A DNA stretch of 64,000 nucleotides from Liolophura sinensis (GCF_032854445.1 NC_088296.1:21009853-21073852); one strand, 5' to 3'. Positions 37,504-52,017 are shown, counted from the stretch's first letter. Made by a program: numbers and translations. Notes: generated by a model from the sequence alone, not told the origin.

Positions 37504-37803
37504 GCCACAGACCTCCATTAGTTTTCCATAAGCGACAATGTTAACGTTTAGCGCTGTAGCTCAGCCCCAAACATTCCGAGGCCAATAAGCTTTGGTGCAT
37601 AACTGGCCCAGCCTGTAAGAAAGAAGTCATAAAAATCTTGACATAGGTTGACCGTCAAAATCTGGACCTTTCCATGCCGGCAGCTGGAAGGGGTGCCTAG
37701 CAACGCCTCGGGGACGTCAGCAGGCAGCAAAAAAAGACTTTACACCGTAAAATACATAGAACTCCCTACCGAAAAACGGAAGTTGTAATGGGGGTCTGTG
37801 TCC
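37504..37803 (+). mobile_element. 300-bp terminal-inverted-repeat element, only in copy B
   Basis: Left end GCCACAGACCTCCATTA and complemented right end GGACACAGACCCCCATTA form the inverted repeat. Flanked by acttg at 37499-37503 and 37804-37808. Copy A has one uninterrupted gggacttgattccc at the same place in its third 72-bp unit. Non-autonomous; no transposase. An open frame crosses it but looks incidental. Confidence 0.85.
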
Positions 37804-37880
37804 ACTTGATTCCCAAAAGCTATCTCCCTTGACCTTCGAATGGTCCACTATTATTGTAGTGTTTTTTTCTTATTTGAAAT

Positions 37881-37902
37881 GGGGGGGGCGGGGGGGGGGG
37901 GG
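37881..37902 (+). repeat. G-rich run, 22 bases with one C
   Basis: Eight G, one C, then thirteen G, in copy B at the position where copy A has unrelated sequence with a poly(C) run. Confidence 0.85.
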
Positions 37903-38789
37903 CTGCTGAATGCTTGTCAATCAGTATAGTATCACTGTGTACGCCTGTAAATAAATATGTTTGACTAGAAAACAATGTTTCTGAGTAATTTTGGCTCTTG
38001 AAAAGAACCATTGGTTAGCAGCATCTGTTGTTCAGTCGTCGTTGTTATTGTTGTTCATTCACGATGCAGTCGTCGTGCCAGGACTTGTTCTTGTAGGGCT
38101 CTGTTGATCATGCCCTCTAGCTTTCCTGTATATAGTCTGTTAGCGGAGAATTTCTGTTTACAAGGATTTTCCACTGGCCAACGATTATCAGCGCCTTTCT
38201 CACAGCGATGGCATTTGGGTCGTACATGTTATGTCGGAGGGTGTTCATCTCCTGTGGATTCCATATGATCAAATAAACGGGGTGTCCGCGTACAGGAGAG
38301 GACAGGTTGAACACGGGCATGTTGTGGAAGTTTAGATCATGGCAATGTTTGTATGGAGCCCATATATATGGGCCTATAGTTTACGGACTTCCTATTCACA
38401 GTTTGATATCCAGCCAACATGAATCAGTTATTCTCTTCCAAATCCGTAACTTCCGTCTTGGCATCATGCTGATAAATAATTAATGCTTAATTAGGTCAGG
38501 TAGGTTGCCCTTACTCTACATGTATGTGCGTAGGTGTAAATGGTAATGCAGTGAGAAAATTATGACACAGAACGGTATATAAGCATACATATAATGTAAT
38601 GTATAATAATAATAATATAGGCATGTATATAAGAACACCTTTCTGTGTTTTTCTTGATTTAAAAAATACATTATGAAGTAAACCTCTAGAATAAAATAGA
38701 GCTAAATGCTTAAAAGTAACTCGTTTAGCCAGGTTGTTAAAAAGGGTATTGTTTTTTTTTAATACTGAGCCATGCTTCATTCTTAAGAA

Positions 38790-38886
38790 TTATTTTATTT
38801 ATTTTATTGGTGTTTTACGCCATATCAGGAATACTACACTTATACGACGGCAGTCAGCATTGTGGAGGGAGGAAACCGGGCACTTA
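38790..38886 (-). mobile_element. S1 SINE tail fragment, copy B counterpart
   Basis: Duplicate of the fragment at 3331-3426. Confidence 0.8.
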
Positions 38887-39476
38887 AGGATTAACACAGC
38901 AACAAATATACTGTTATCTAACATAAAAAGCGTATCTCTTAATCACCAGGTTTAATTCATTTTTAAAATATCGGAAGATACTTGTTTCTGCAATGGCGAA
39001 ACCAGTTTTTGCAACAACCACACTTTTGGTAGTTTGCATACAACAGAACTCCGATTTGTTCATGTCTGTTATACAAGTGAATGTATGAACACTTTTCAGG
39101 CAAATTTAACTGGATAAAGACGTAAGTATAAATGAACAGAAGGGGACCTTTTTACGTACCTTATGGAACTCTTTGATAAAAAGTAATTTCGCCCTGACTT
39201 ATCACCTTCAGTGACAAAGTTGATTATCTCAGCTGATATTCGATTATGAAGTTCCGTTTGTTCCGAGGATGTACTTCTGTCGGCTGATGCCGTCTCTTTG
39301 ATCCAAGAGGGTCATCTGCAGAGGCTCCCGGAACTGTTTGCCGCGTGCATACTGTGATCAAGTGCGCCGCTGGGTGGAGATCACATGACCATACAGGTGT
39401 TCGTTTAGGTCGAAAACTGTCATGGGTTACAGTAATCTTCTTCATGCCAGTGTTGCCCAGACTGGTGAAAATTTGA

Positions 39477-40765
<1,289 letters not shown>

Positions 40766-40889
40766 ATATTAACATGGACGTGTGTGAGTCGAGAGAAATC
40801 AAGATGGCGGGCTGTTGACTAATGAACTTTGACCTCCACTCAACTCATGATCATGTGACTACATATTTTTTGTGATAACTATATCTACA

Positions 40890-40895
40890 AATAAA
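40890..40895 (+). promoter_or_regulatory. AATAAA retained downstream of the partial RPS27 copy
   Basis: Same hexamer and context as at 5530-5535, 125 bp after the TAA of the duplicated last exon. Confidence 0.6.
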
Positions 40896-40962
40896 GTCCC
40901 CTTGATAGAGAGGAGAAAGTCTTGTGTTATTTACGATAATTTTAATGACATGTATCATGTGC

Positions 40963-41320
40963 ACTTCCTCTCCAGCCGTACATGGGAAAGTCAGGCACAA
41001 CCTGCGGATGGTTGTAGGTTTCCCCCAGGCTCTGCTCGGTTTCCTCTCACCATAATGCTGGCCTCCATCCTATATGTGAAATGCTCTTGAGTATGGTGTA
41101 AAACACCTACTAAATAACTCTCGTCAATGCAGTCGCTGTGAGTTCAAGTCCAGCTCCTGCTGACTTCCTCTTCGGTCGTATGTGGGAAGTCTTCGCAACC
41201 TGCGGATTGTGCTTGGATTCCCCTGGGCTGTGTGACTGTTTACCTCCCACCATAATGATGGCCATCGTCGGTATGTGAATATACTGATTAAGTACGGCAT
41301 AAACACTAATCAAATATGTA
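40963..41320 (+). mobile_element. Two head-to-tail S1 SINE fragments, copy B counterpart
   Basis: Same arrangement as 5603-5960, with the boundary at about 41117. Confidence 0.85.
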
Positions 41321-41395
41321 ATGTAATATTGTGTATGGTAAGCCTCTCACACAACAGCCTTTTTTAAAAAAAACCTTCCAATCTGACCTGTCTTG

Positions 41396-41717
41396 GAGTG
41401 AGTGAGTGCTTGGGGTTTAACGTCGTACTCAACAATTTTTTAGTCATATGACGACGAAGGAATCATTAGGGTGCATGCACGTGTAATGTGCGTCCTTGTT
41501 GCAGGAAGGATTTCCACCGCTCTTTTATTTAGTGCTGCATCACTGAGACGACTTACCGAAGGCAAGTAAGCCGCCCCGCCCGAGCCATTATACTGATACA
41601 GGTCAACCAGTCGTTGCACTATCCCCCTCATGCTGAACGCCAAGCGCGGAAGTTACAACTTCCTCTTTTAAAGTCTTAGGTGTGACTCTACCAAGGATTG
41701 ATCCTGGATCTACCGGT
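41396..41717 (-). mobile_element. S2 SINE truncated at its head, at a deletion junction
   Basis: The antisense SINE starts at gagtgagtgagtgcttgggg and breaks at ggatctaccggtc, running directly into the 44-bp array. Copy A has no SINE here but 5.37 kb of other sequence (6044-11411). The SINE probably inserted in B and was then cut by a deletion with gtc microhomology. Confidence 0.85.
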
Positions 41718-42300
41718 CAACAGTACTTCAAATAGTAAATATAAAACGGAAGATTGTGAATCGACAGTACTCTAAATAGCAGATATACAACGGAATGCTG
41801 TGAATCAACAGTACCCCAAATAGCAGACATATAACGGAATGTTGTGAATCCACAGTACTCCAAATAGTAGATACACCACGGAATGCCGTGAATCAACAGT
41901 ACCCCAACTAGCAGACATACAACGGAATGTTGTGAATCGACAGTACTCCAAATAGTAAATATAAAACGGAAGGTTGTGAGTCAACAGTGCTCCAAATAGC
42001 AGATATACAACGGAATGTTGTGAATCAACATTACTCCAAATAGTAAATATAAAACGGAAGATTGTGAATCGACAGTACTCCAAATAGCAGATATACAACG
42101 GAATGTTGTGAATCGACAGTACCCCAAATAGCAGATATACAACGGAATGTTGTGAATCGACATTACTCCAAATAGCAGATATACAACGGAAGGTTGTGAA
42201 TCAACAGTACCCCAAATAGCAGATACACCACGGAATGCCGTGAATCAACAGTACTCCAAATAGCAGAAACACAACGGAAGGTTGTGAATCAACAGTTCTC
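41718..42300 (+). repeat. 44-bp tandem array, about 13 units (copy B)
   Basis: Same unit; more copies and a different order of variants (gcagac, gtagat, gtaaat) than in copy A. Joined directly to a truncated SINE on the left. Confidence 0.92.
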
Positions 42301-42512
42301 AACGTACAATGTTACCTTACTTTTCACCGCAGTCACTGGTATAAGTAAACAGTAGAACTGATATATATTTACAGCGCTCCACAAATTGTAGATTTACATG
42401 TATTTACGTTGGTAACAAAATTGTCAGTAGTTATCACCTTAAAATTGCATTTTAATATAATAAATTAGTGTTGTTTTACAAGGAAAGTTGTGTATTTAAA
42501 CAGTAGTCCCGC

Positions 42513-42596
42513 CACTGTAAACTAACAGCAAAACGTGTTGATAACGAAATTGCCAAAACTTTTTGCTGTAGATTTATATCATTATTTTTTACAGTG
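42513..42596. repeat. 84-bp foldback hairpin, copy B
   Basis: Same element as 12196-12279 with a few substitutions that leave the stems largely paired. Confidence 0.7.
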
Positions 42597-42962
42597 CATC
42601 TAAATTTACTTAACCCTCAACAAGCGTTTTAACAGGTATTGACATACATGTAACACTGATTGCATTCCACTCCTTGTATATTTCTCTACTCAGCTTTGTC
42701 GGTTCCTTCAGTGTGATGTTTTAAAGCCTGTGATATCATACCACGTACGTGTACGTGGGAAGGGTTGCAGCTAACCTGTGGATGGTCGTGGGTGATTGGT
42801 GTTTATGCGTATACAATGCTTTTTACTGTTTTACTCGCGCTCATAGGCGTGTGTGCCTGTTTGCAAATCAGTGTGTTGTTTGAGAAATTCAGGTAGAGAT
42901 TATACGTGGGAAGTTGACCAAAAGGAAAGTCACTCTTGGCGGATGTAAAGAATCACTAAAAT

Positions 42963-43076
42963 TACCGCAGTCACTGGAGTAAGTACACAGTAAAAATGAT
43001 ATATGTTTACAGCGCTCCACAAATTGTAGATTTACATGTATTTACTTTGGTAACAAAATTGCCAGTAGTTTTCACC
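42963..43076 (+). repeat. Second partial copy of the sequence flanking the hairpin
   Basis: From cgcagtcactggagtaagta to aattgccagtagttttcacc it repeats 42327-42440 of the same copy. Copy A has only one. It replaces part of the (TA)n/SINE tail region found in copy A. Confidence 0.7.
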
Positions 43077-43144
43077 GTGTACGTGGGGAGGTCCTGTGGA
43101 TGGTCGTGGGTTTCTTCCAGCCTCGGCCGTGTTTTTTCTCCACC

Positions 43145-43163
43145 ATATATATATATATATATA

Positions 43164-43220
<57 letters not shown>
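43145..43220 (+). repeat. (TA)n microsatellite inside an S1 SINE
   Basis: Follows an S1 body (43084-43144, gtggatggtcgtgggtttct to ctccaccat) that is cut off at the repeat. Confidence 0.92.
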
Positions 43221-43226
<6 letters not shown>

Positions 43227-43935
43227 TCACACCTGTCATGAATAATTATTTCAAACTTTGATCAAAGCTTTAAAAAATATACATGCAATGAGGTGCATTT
43301 GTTACATCAAATGAGGCTTGCAATAAAGACGTTCTGGATAGAAAGAGTTGGGTTATTTCGGAATGCCCCCCTTAAGGGAGGTGACTATATCGAACAACGC
43401 ATGCGTATAAAATGCTTTTTACTGTTTTACTCGAGCTCCTGGTTATGATAACACAGAATAAGTGTGTTGGTATAAGTATTATTATTTGCCATGGGATTAA
43501 AACAAAAAACGGCTCGCTGACACTAAGTATATTCCGTTATGCTCCGTGAAAGGTGTTATTTATCTTTTTAACATGAAAACATGAAAGGCCTCATGCCTCT
43601 AGAGATCGCGAGAGGACGGCTTACGGAATATGCATGAACACAATCGTGTGTGCCTGTTGGAGAATCACTGTGTTGTTTTGAGAAATTCAAGTAGAGATTA
43701 TACGTGGGCCACTAGGAAGCCGGCCAAAAAGAAAGTAATTCTGGGTGAACGTAAACACTCAGTGCAATTCTGACGTTTGCCATTATAGCAGGGAAGCTAT
43801 GTTCTGTTTTCACAGAAGGCCTACTCAGAGACATTTATCACTTCCGACAAAATCTTCAGGATTCAGATTATTGCTGTTGTGTATGAACCTTGATAAAATA
43901 CAAGCCAAGATTTCTTCTTAAAAATTATCTACGGT

Positions 43936-44070
43936 GAATTTATTTATTGACTGATTTGATTGATGTTTTATGCCGTACTCAAGAATATTTCACTTATACC
44001 ACGGCGATGACCATCAGGGTAGAAATCGGTCAGAGGCGGAGGAAAACCCACGGCCATCCGCATGTTCTAA
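43936..44070 (-). mobile_element. Degenerate S1 SINE fragment, copy B counterpart
   Basis: Same element as 13424-13556. Confidence 0.75.
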
Positions 44071-44185
44071 GGTGAATTAACACAGAAATGCTAGATGCAT
44101 GTAATATACTATACCAAGTCGTTCGATATCTGCTAACGGCTGTTGATTTCTAGGTCGTTCGATAACTGCTAACGGCTGTTGATTT

Positions 44186-44245
44186 CTAGGACAGATATCC
44201 ACACAGGATTATCACAACGCAGATCGTCTTGTAAAGTAACTCCAT
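44186..44245 (-). pseudogene. Broken copy of the signal-peptide exon (copy B)
   Basis: Begins MELLYKTICVVIILCGYLS and then TAG at 44188-44186. A short deletion replaced the end of the signal region, and a 36-bp stretch (44118-44153 and 44154-44189) containing the NQQPL codons is duplicated. The donor gtatag is kept. Damage relative to 13703-13601 is plain. Confidence 0.55.
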
Positions 44246-47200
44246 CTTCTTAACAGCTCACGGGGCTTTACTCAGAAGTGCGTTGTAGAATCACTACTGT
44301 ACATACGCGATCTGTGAAAGTCGGTGTTTCAACTTACTATACAAAGCGGATATGACATGTATAATTCATGAATTTCGCAGTTCTCGCACTTGAAAAAACC
44401 AAAGTAGCACAGCCCAATTCAACGTTAAATAAGTACACACATGACATTCAAGTGTCATGTACGTACTTAGCTAGATGAAGAAAAGAAAAACTTCACATCG
44501 TAAGAAGGGCGTTTGGTTTATTTTTGGGGTAAACAACCCAAACTTGTCGTGATTCATCTTTCTTGAATGGTTGTTACAACCTTTGACGGACAAAGCGACA
44601 GCATTTACACACCTAGTTCAATTGTAACACTCGATTATAACCACTCGTGCTTTTCAGCTTTTCTCTTGCATTTAGATATAACTATACATATATAGTATAT
44701 ATATATATGGTAGAAACAAACAGGTGAATTTTCAGAATTCAGAAAAAAAGAGATCGGAATGTTTGGACTATCCGTGAACGCCAAATGAACAAGTATTTTT
44801 TCACATGGACATGTAATATCAGTCATATTGGAACGAATTGCACAGAGAAGCGTCTTTCCGCTTTTTCCTACTCCCTGTTTTAGTCATGTATTTATGGCCC
44901 TGCCTCACTGGAATGCCATGCCATTGACATTTCTTCGTACATGCTGGAGTCCAAAAGAAGGAAAACCATACAGTGTTAACCTATCCGAACTAAGGATTGT
45001 GTTTAAGTTTATAATTTATACTCAAGCCAGTTCTTGACTTGACGACCTTACACTGGTAGCAAGGAAAATAACATGTGTTTTAAAAAGTTTTCAACAGATA
45101 CAGAAAAGAATATGTAAATGTAAACATATGTGTGTATGTAATACAATAATAAGAAAATGTATTGAGCATGTGGATACGTAATTTACAAAATGATAGTGTA
45201 AAACCTATAAAGTCCGATTTACAATCAGAACATAACAGACACACATAAAGTTCATACAGATGTTCTTAGATGCAGTATTTCGTTTGTTTGTGGTGTCTCT
45301 TTCTTGGTTTTTTCTCCTCCTTTGTAATTCGGTCAGAAAGAACAACAGTGTAAAGAAAGGTTCGCATAGATCAAAAATGCATCATCCAGATGCTTTTCCA
45401 TTCGTTGAGCTCAGGTGATAAAAATACTGAAGTACTCCGACGCTTTCAAATTGAAAGCTGTCATCTAGCTGGAAAACGGTGTGTGACTTACGCGTCTACA
45501 ATTTGACACAAATCCGATGTCAATCATCGTGTAAGAGTGAGTAAGACCAATTTCCCTTACACTGGAGTGTCAAGTGGTAGTATCACGTGATCCTGGTATT
45601 CTGTAGAAATATATGTAAACAAATATTATTCATTTCATTGTTGTTTAGCGCCTTTCTCAAGAATGAGTCACTTGTGTGATAACAGTGACTTTTTTGGTCA
45701 CAGGAAATCGGAGTGCTTGGGGTAAACCACACGCAATCGGGGGAGACAAATAGTCTTCAACTATGGTCCTTTCTAATTTCACAGACCTAGCTTTATTTTC
45801 TGGCAGAGCCGTGCAAGAAGGTATGGCCGAACACGGTTTTCATAACTTACTACATGGTGTTCAATTAGCCTTCTTAAAGTCCTACTCCAGGGAATTTAGA
45901 TATCATGAAATAAATGAAAGTGAGACATGTGGATTTCAACGTGAATAGATTAAGGTGTTGATTTTAGTTTTATTTGACATTCTTCTGTTTCATGTCAGTG
46001 TGTGGTTTTACTCTGACTCCTGTCATCGGTAATTTTCTTAGAAATTCGCGAAGGAAGTGGCAAGTAGACTTCATCTGTCCTCGTTGGCTTCATTGTAAAC
46101 AGTGCTCACAAGGAAAGCAACAAAGGAGTGAAGTAAGTAGTCCTATTTAAGCCCATTGGACTGGAAATGTGTTATCTACGGCTGTTATCACACACAGGGC
46201 CCAGATGTCGGAAAATGGCGAGGTTTTGTGCAAGTTTTCTGCACGCCAAACAAGCCCACTACACTAAAAAAATAGTCTGTTAATTTTAACAGAGAGTCTA
46301 TTGTCTTAGTGATGACAGTTTATAATCTGTTATAATATAGTACTGTGTCATATTTCAACATAATATCCTATTAGTGTAATACAATCTTTATGTTGAATTA
46401 ATAGAATATGAGCGTTTTACGTAACAGAATAATCTGTTGCAATAGCAAAATACACTCTAGCATCACTCAGACAAAAGATTTCCTGTTACAATTAACAGAT
46501 TATTTTTGGAGCGCAGACGTCACATTATACACACATATATAACACGAATGACCTTATATTAGAATGATGGGAATAAGTTATGGACAGTCGGCCTGTACAA
46601 CACCCGAACATGGCCCCCAGAACCATGTATGCTACCTATATATGCCTTTGGAACAGAAATGTACGCTGACGAAGTCATAGTAAGAGCCGATACATGTAGC
46701 TTTCTTTCGCAAGTGACAATTTCGGACTTCGCAGTACATGTATGTCGCACTGGTTTAATTCTACTGCATTTTATGAAAATAAAATATATAAATTACAACG
46801 TTGGTATGGAGAAAATAGAATTGAGTGAGAATAAATTTCCTTAATTTTGTCTTTAAAGCCAGTATTTCAAACAATCTGCTCATGTCCTCGGCTCAGCTGT
46901 CATGTTTATGTCTGTTTGGGTCAAACACAACATGATCACACAGAAGTGCTCCAAAATTGCACGGTATCTGGTTAAAACATATCCTGAAATATTATAATGT
47001 ATCATAAAGATTTAGAAAGCTAAGTACATTGAACGCGTGCATATTCAGCTGAGGTTTTGGTAGCCGCCGTTTTGACTATAGTCTATTTCTGTCAGCCATT
47101 CAGCTCTCTGTAAAATCCGTCATACTCGCTGTCAAATTGGCTTAAGTCAGTGACACATAACAACACAAGCTCTACACTTTGATACTTTGGAAGTCTATAT

Positions 47201-48511
47201 TATTGCAAGGAAAATGAATTTAGAACACTTTTTCTAATTCATAATGTTGAATTCCATAAGTTTCGACGGCAAGAACACTTTGCCTTGGGTTGCGTCATAA
47301 ATGTAAAAAAAACAGTGACATGCTGGATATTGGGCGGAGTTAGGCCCCTAAACGAGTTTTGAGGAAGGGCGATACCTGTCACCTAAACTGCTATCGACTT
47401 AAAGAACGAGACAGCACGAGACGTAGCCTTTACCCATTCACCCCATGAAATGACATATGATAACGCAGAACCGTTGAATAAGACATCGTTTAGAGATCGT
47501 TTACAACGATTTAGTTACGTGTAGCCGAAGTTCATTTCACGAAGTGTTGTGGGGCAGGTCTGTATCATTTACGGAGCACCACAGACGTAAAACCAGCTGA
47601 TTTACAAGCCGGATAGTATTCAACGATGGTACCACAAGTTATGTCAGACAGTGGCATATCATCTCGGCCCAAGCCGAATCCATCTCCTCAAATACATTTT
47701 TATCGTTCAGCATTTGGTCGGCAGTTTCTAAATAACAAATATCAGGTGCGTTCTCTGACGTCCGCGATAATTAGGTCAGCTCTGCTTTCATCTTAGAAGC
47801 CACCGCTACAGACTTGAAGCATATAATCCAGCGACCATGTAATGCTTAGATCAACCTCAGTGGTGCTTATTTCCATTTATTTCAGAATTGAGCATGAATC
47901 TAGTTGTACAACAATCCTATTGTAATAAACAGTGAATAGGGGTCATAGTCACCAGCATAACCCCTCCGGCGGCTACGACCTGATCCTGAAATATCCCGTC
48001 GGTGTATCTACAGCCAAGCTATTTAAGCAGGACCGCTGGAGTTCCTTGTAAATGATATAGTAGGTCTATTGGTTGAACAGTTCAAGCAGTGGAAGAAATA
48101 TTCTCCCAGTATGTCCAATATCCGAGAAAGCCATATTTACCACTTGGGTCTTTATCTCCAAAGTCAACAAGTTTTATGTGTCACAGGTTACTGCTTACAC
48201 TGTTATCGGGAAAATACCGTCGATGTTAGAGAGTTAAAGCGAAAGATATTTCCTGATGTTGGCACAAACCGAGTGAACGAAGTAGAGATTAATAACTTGA
48301 CTTCAGTGTTCGGAGATACTTTCTTTCTATTTTAAGAAAAACTGATCTGTGAAACCACTGGATTAGCGGATAAGAGCTAGCATCTTATGCCTTAAACTGC
48401 CACAAAATTGCCAGCATAATTTTTGTCAGAATGTTTGTATGATTTGGTTCATGTCAAAAACTTTTTAGGGTGTGTAGATGTGTGTACATATGTTGTGTCT
48501 TCCTGTTACAG

Positions 48512-48669
48512 GACGAGTCCAAGCCGCCAAAGTGTTGTCGCCACCCAGTTGTATTATACTTACACCTGCTAACCAGTTTTGTTTGCAACAGTGCAACAAG
48601 CACCATTTTAAAGGTCGTTGGAATGTCCCTCCGCCCTCCTCCGGGGATGCTGGGATTGACACTTGGTAA
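48512..48669 (+). CDS. Candidate last exon, only in copy B
   Basis: A strong acceptor tgtgtcttcctgttacag is followed, in phase 1, by 51 codons to TAA: starts RVQAAKVLSPPSC, holds C-x14-C-x3-C (in FCLQQCNKHH) and ends GDAGIDTW. No AATAAA nearby. Two other frames are partly open, so coding is uncertain. Confidence 0.25.
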
Positions 48670-48935
48670 TTAATTAAGGACGGCACAGAGGATACCCCCA
48701 CACTGCTGTACATTCACTTGCCATTCTGCGCCGGGAACACCGAGGAAAAAAAGGAGGAAAAAATGAACTCCAAATACTATTTTTAGGTGTAGGTTTATAG
48801 CAAATCTTAATCAAGTAAAAATCTGACTGTAATACGTTCTTAGCTAGATTGTCGTTGGCGCCAGGATTCCACAAGATGTCTCCGTGACACTGCACTGCAT
48901 ACTTATACTATTCGTATTTCTGCTTCTTGTCAACG

Positions 48936-49312
48936 GGGGAGGATCGGTGGCCTAATGGTTAGAGCTTCCGCGTTGAAATCTGGAGACCACGGAATTAAAC
49001 CCGAGTCGGGTCATACCAAAGACTTTAAAAATGGTACTTGCTTGTCAACGGTGGCAATTGCTGCTGCCTCGCTTGGCGCTCATCACTGACAGGTTAGAGC
49101 AAGGAAACATGACTTCTCTTGGCCGGGTGTCAGTGGAATGAGACTGGGTGAGTTGTCATGTCTGTTGTGCTCGGCATGATCCTGCAGTGGTGGCAACACT
49201 CCAGCAGGCTAGACTGGCTCTGTCACAAGAAGACATAGTATATGAACACACGACTCCTCGTCGTCATATGGCTGAAAACTTGTTAAGTACGACGTTAAAT
49301 CCTTAGCTATAT
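48936..49312 (+). mobile_element. tRNA-derived SINE, family S3 (different head, S2-like tail)
   Basis: The head reads ggatcggtggcctaatggtt, a clear A-box, with a B-box-like ggaattaaacccg. After aaagactttaaaaatgg it shares modules with S2, including ctcgcttggcgctca and the tail tcgtcgtcatatggctgaaa. Lies in the 1.7 kb unique to copy B. No clear target-site duplication was picked out. Confidence 0.8.
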
Positions 49313-50079
49313 AACCTCAAAACCAATAAAAAGTGCATTGTTGTCGACCGTGTTCTCCTCTCATTATCTGAAAAATCATCTGCACACTAAACATCTGGAC
49401 ACGAGTAATAAACGAGGACCAGGAATCTATGTAGAAGTGTTAATTCTCGCATAAGATGTCACGGCACTCCTGAGACAGAATCATACTCCTCACAGCGAGT
49501 GAACTGCTCTATGCTCGCTTTAAAACACAAAAATCTCCCTCCCACCTAGTTCAACGCGCGTGAGACTGCGTAGGCTAAGTCTCACAACTGAAATTCTCAT
49601 CTGACATCCGGTGTAGAGGATGGTCCTTTCACCGTACATCCTGCATTTGTTAGCAAGAACTTGGATGACTTCGTAAAAGGATGGATATTTATTAAACTGC
49701 ACCACTATGGTGGATGATAGCGGCCACTTTCACCGCGCTTTCCACGCTCCCGTGGGGGTCGCGATTTTCTTAAATCATGGTGATATGGCGCTTGAACACT
49801 GATGGGAGCATTTCAAACGCTTTGGGCAACTGTTGTTGGGTTGAATGGACTTGTCTCTTAAAACAAAATAAGGATTAATTTCTTTGTGTGATTCCCTGTC
49901 CCAAATGATTTAGATACTATTTTAGTCAACATAAAACTACTGGCAGCATTGGACGATGTACACTAGCAAGTGACCGTTTTATCCTTTCTGATATTTCTAC
50001 CATTTTACTGAGGGCCCATGCATATCATCATACAAAAATAAACCGGAAAATGCGGAGGTCGAGGAGGTGGCGGAGTGCG

Positions 50080-50170
50080 AAAAGGGTTTTATTCAAATCA
50101 CAACCTCTGCGCCCCGTTTTCAGCGGGGGCGCGGAGGTCGCAGTGGTCACGATTTGAATAAAACCCTTTT
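50080..50170. repeat. Near-palindrome at the inversion breakpoint
   Basis: Outer arms AAAAGGGTTTTATTCAAATC (50080-50099) and GATTTGAATAAAACCCTTTT (50151-50170) are perfect complements; inner GC-rich arms acctctgcgccccg and cgggggcgcggaggt nearly pair. In copy A (18741-18825) one outer arm is cut to 14 bp exactly at the inversion junction. Confidence 0.85.
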
Positions 50171-51065
50171 ACAAGATATCTGTAAATCATATTTAAAATT
50201 ACACGTGGCAGAAAGTGTGGAAGCAGGAAGTGTGGAAGCCCTAAAGCCAGCTTGTTATCATGGTCTGTTTAAAACCCCTGCTGGATATTCATTTATTCAT
50301 TTATCTGATTGGAATATTACACCGTACTGCAGAATATTTCACTTATACGACCGTGGCCGGCATTATGGTGGGAGGAAACTGGGAAGGGTCCGGGAGAAAC
50401 CATCTCAACCATCTGAAGGTTTCCTGGCATATACACTTCCAGTGTTGATAAATAACATTTCATTAATAATGGTGGGTGTTATGGTTTATGAATTAGACGC
50501 TGTGAACGCTTCGCACAGCTTTTGTCGTCTTTCATAGAATTTATCCACGCAATTCTGTCAAGGATTGAGAGCATCACAGTTGAAAGTAACGTGTCCCGTT
50601 TATTTATAACGTCATGGTTAAGAACATGCGCAGTAGAGTCACGAGTGACAGGTGTTCAGATATAGGTTCAGTTAGGATTCTCACGAATATCTGATGACCT
50701 CACATTACTGCGTAGGGTACATAAGATACAATGTAACACAGAACTAGTATTTCAAGTTCTGGTTGTGTTTTTTGCAGCGTCATATTCCCGATGTTCTCTT
50801 TAGTATGTCACGGATCAGTGTGGAAAACTGTGGGGATTCCCCATGAAAAAAAAGGGTTACCCTTACGCTCTTAATATCAGCGGGAATATCTCACCATGCT
50901 CAGTTCGTTACAGACTGAAAGAGGCCCCTATGTAGAGGCGTTCTCGCTGATGATATGAGCGTAGGTTATCCCTGAATTGACGCCTTATCCTCAAACAAAG
51001 ATATTTATTTACTTACTGGATTGGTGTTTTACGCCTTATTCAAGAATATTTCACCTATACCACGG
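50086..51065. repeat. Inverted block, copy B orientation
   Basis: Counterpart of 17869-18825. An S1 SINE runs unbroken over its right edge, so this is probably the ancestral orientation on that side. Confidence 0.88.
50284..50440 (-). mobile_element. S1 SINE within the inverted block, copy B
   Basis: Reverse complement of 18470-18612, as expected from the inversion. Confidence 0.8.
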
Positions 51066-51110
51066 CGACCAGCATTATGGTGGGAGGAAACTGGGCAGAA
51101 TCACGATGAA
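51003..51110 (-). mobile_element. S1 SINE spanning the inversion edge
   Basis: Intact across 51065 in copy B (tcacctataccacgg|cgaccagcattatgg). In copy A the same SINE stops exactly at 17869, which identifies copy A as the rearranged arrangement at this edge. Confidence 0.75.
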
Positions 51111-51824
51111 CGAGTCTATGTACAGTGACAGTCATACTGGATGAAAATGACGAGAAGCACCGGTACTACTTTCATAATGCGACGGTGGCTCCTTCCTTCA
51201 GTGCAGTCTCAGTGCCTTTTAATCATATACATATACCTATAATGCTAATTCTTGAAATCTCCCGCAGTCGTATAAGTGAAAAATTTTTGATTACGGAGTG
51301 AAATTTTAATTAAACATATACTTAAATTAATCAATGGAATGCTTTGGCGCATACACAAGGCACGACACCCAAAATGTACATAGTGCATGCTCACTCCGAG
51401 GCAACCCATACTTTGCCCTCTCTCAAACGAGAAAAATCCGGTCGTCACTATTAAAAGCTTAAATCTCACCAAATTTAGTATTGTAACGCATACGCTCGTC
51501 TATGAGTTTAAGGAAGGTCTACACTGATGTTAAACAGACAGAGAGAAAAGAACACGTTAATCAGACGAATATGTAAGCGTGTAGCATATGAATGATTACG
51601 GTAACGTAGTTTTATTTAATTCTTTTAAATTAATTAATTAATTTTTTTTATTTGTTTAATTGGAGTTTAACGCTGTACTTCATAATATTTGACGTATTCG
51701 ACGGTGACCAGGAATATGGTGGGAGGAAAACCATTGAAAAACCCATGACTATTCTCAGGTTGCTGCAAGACCTTCAGTTTAGTTGAGGGTGAAAGCAAAT
51801 ACCAGTTACAAGTGAACACAATAC

Positions 51825-52017
<193 letters not shown>

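Noticed and set aside
48945-49020. tRNA gene
   Set aside because: tRNA-like head of the S3 SINE, continuous with the SINE body.
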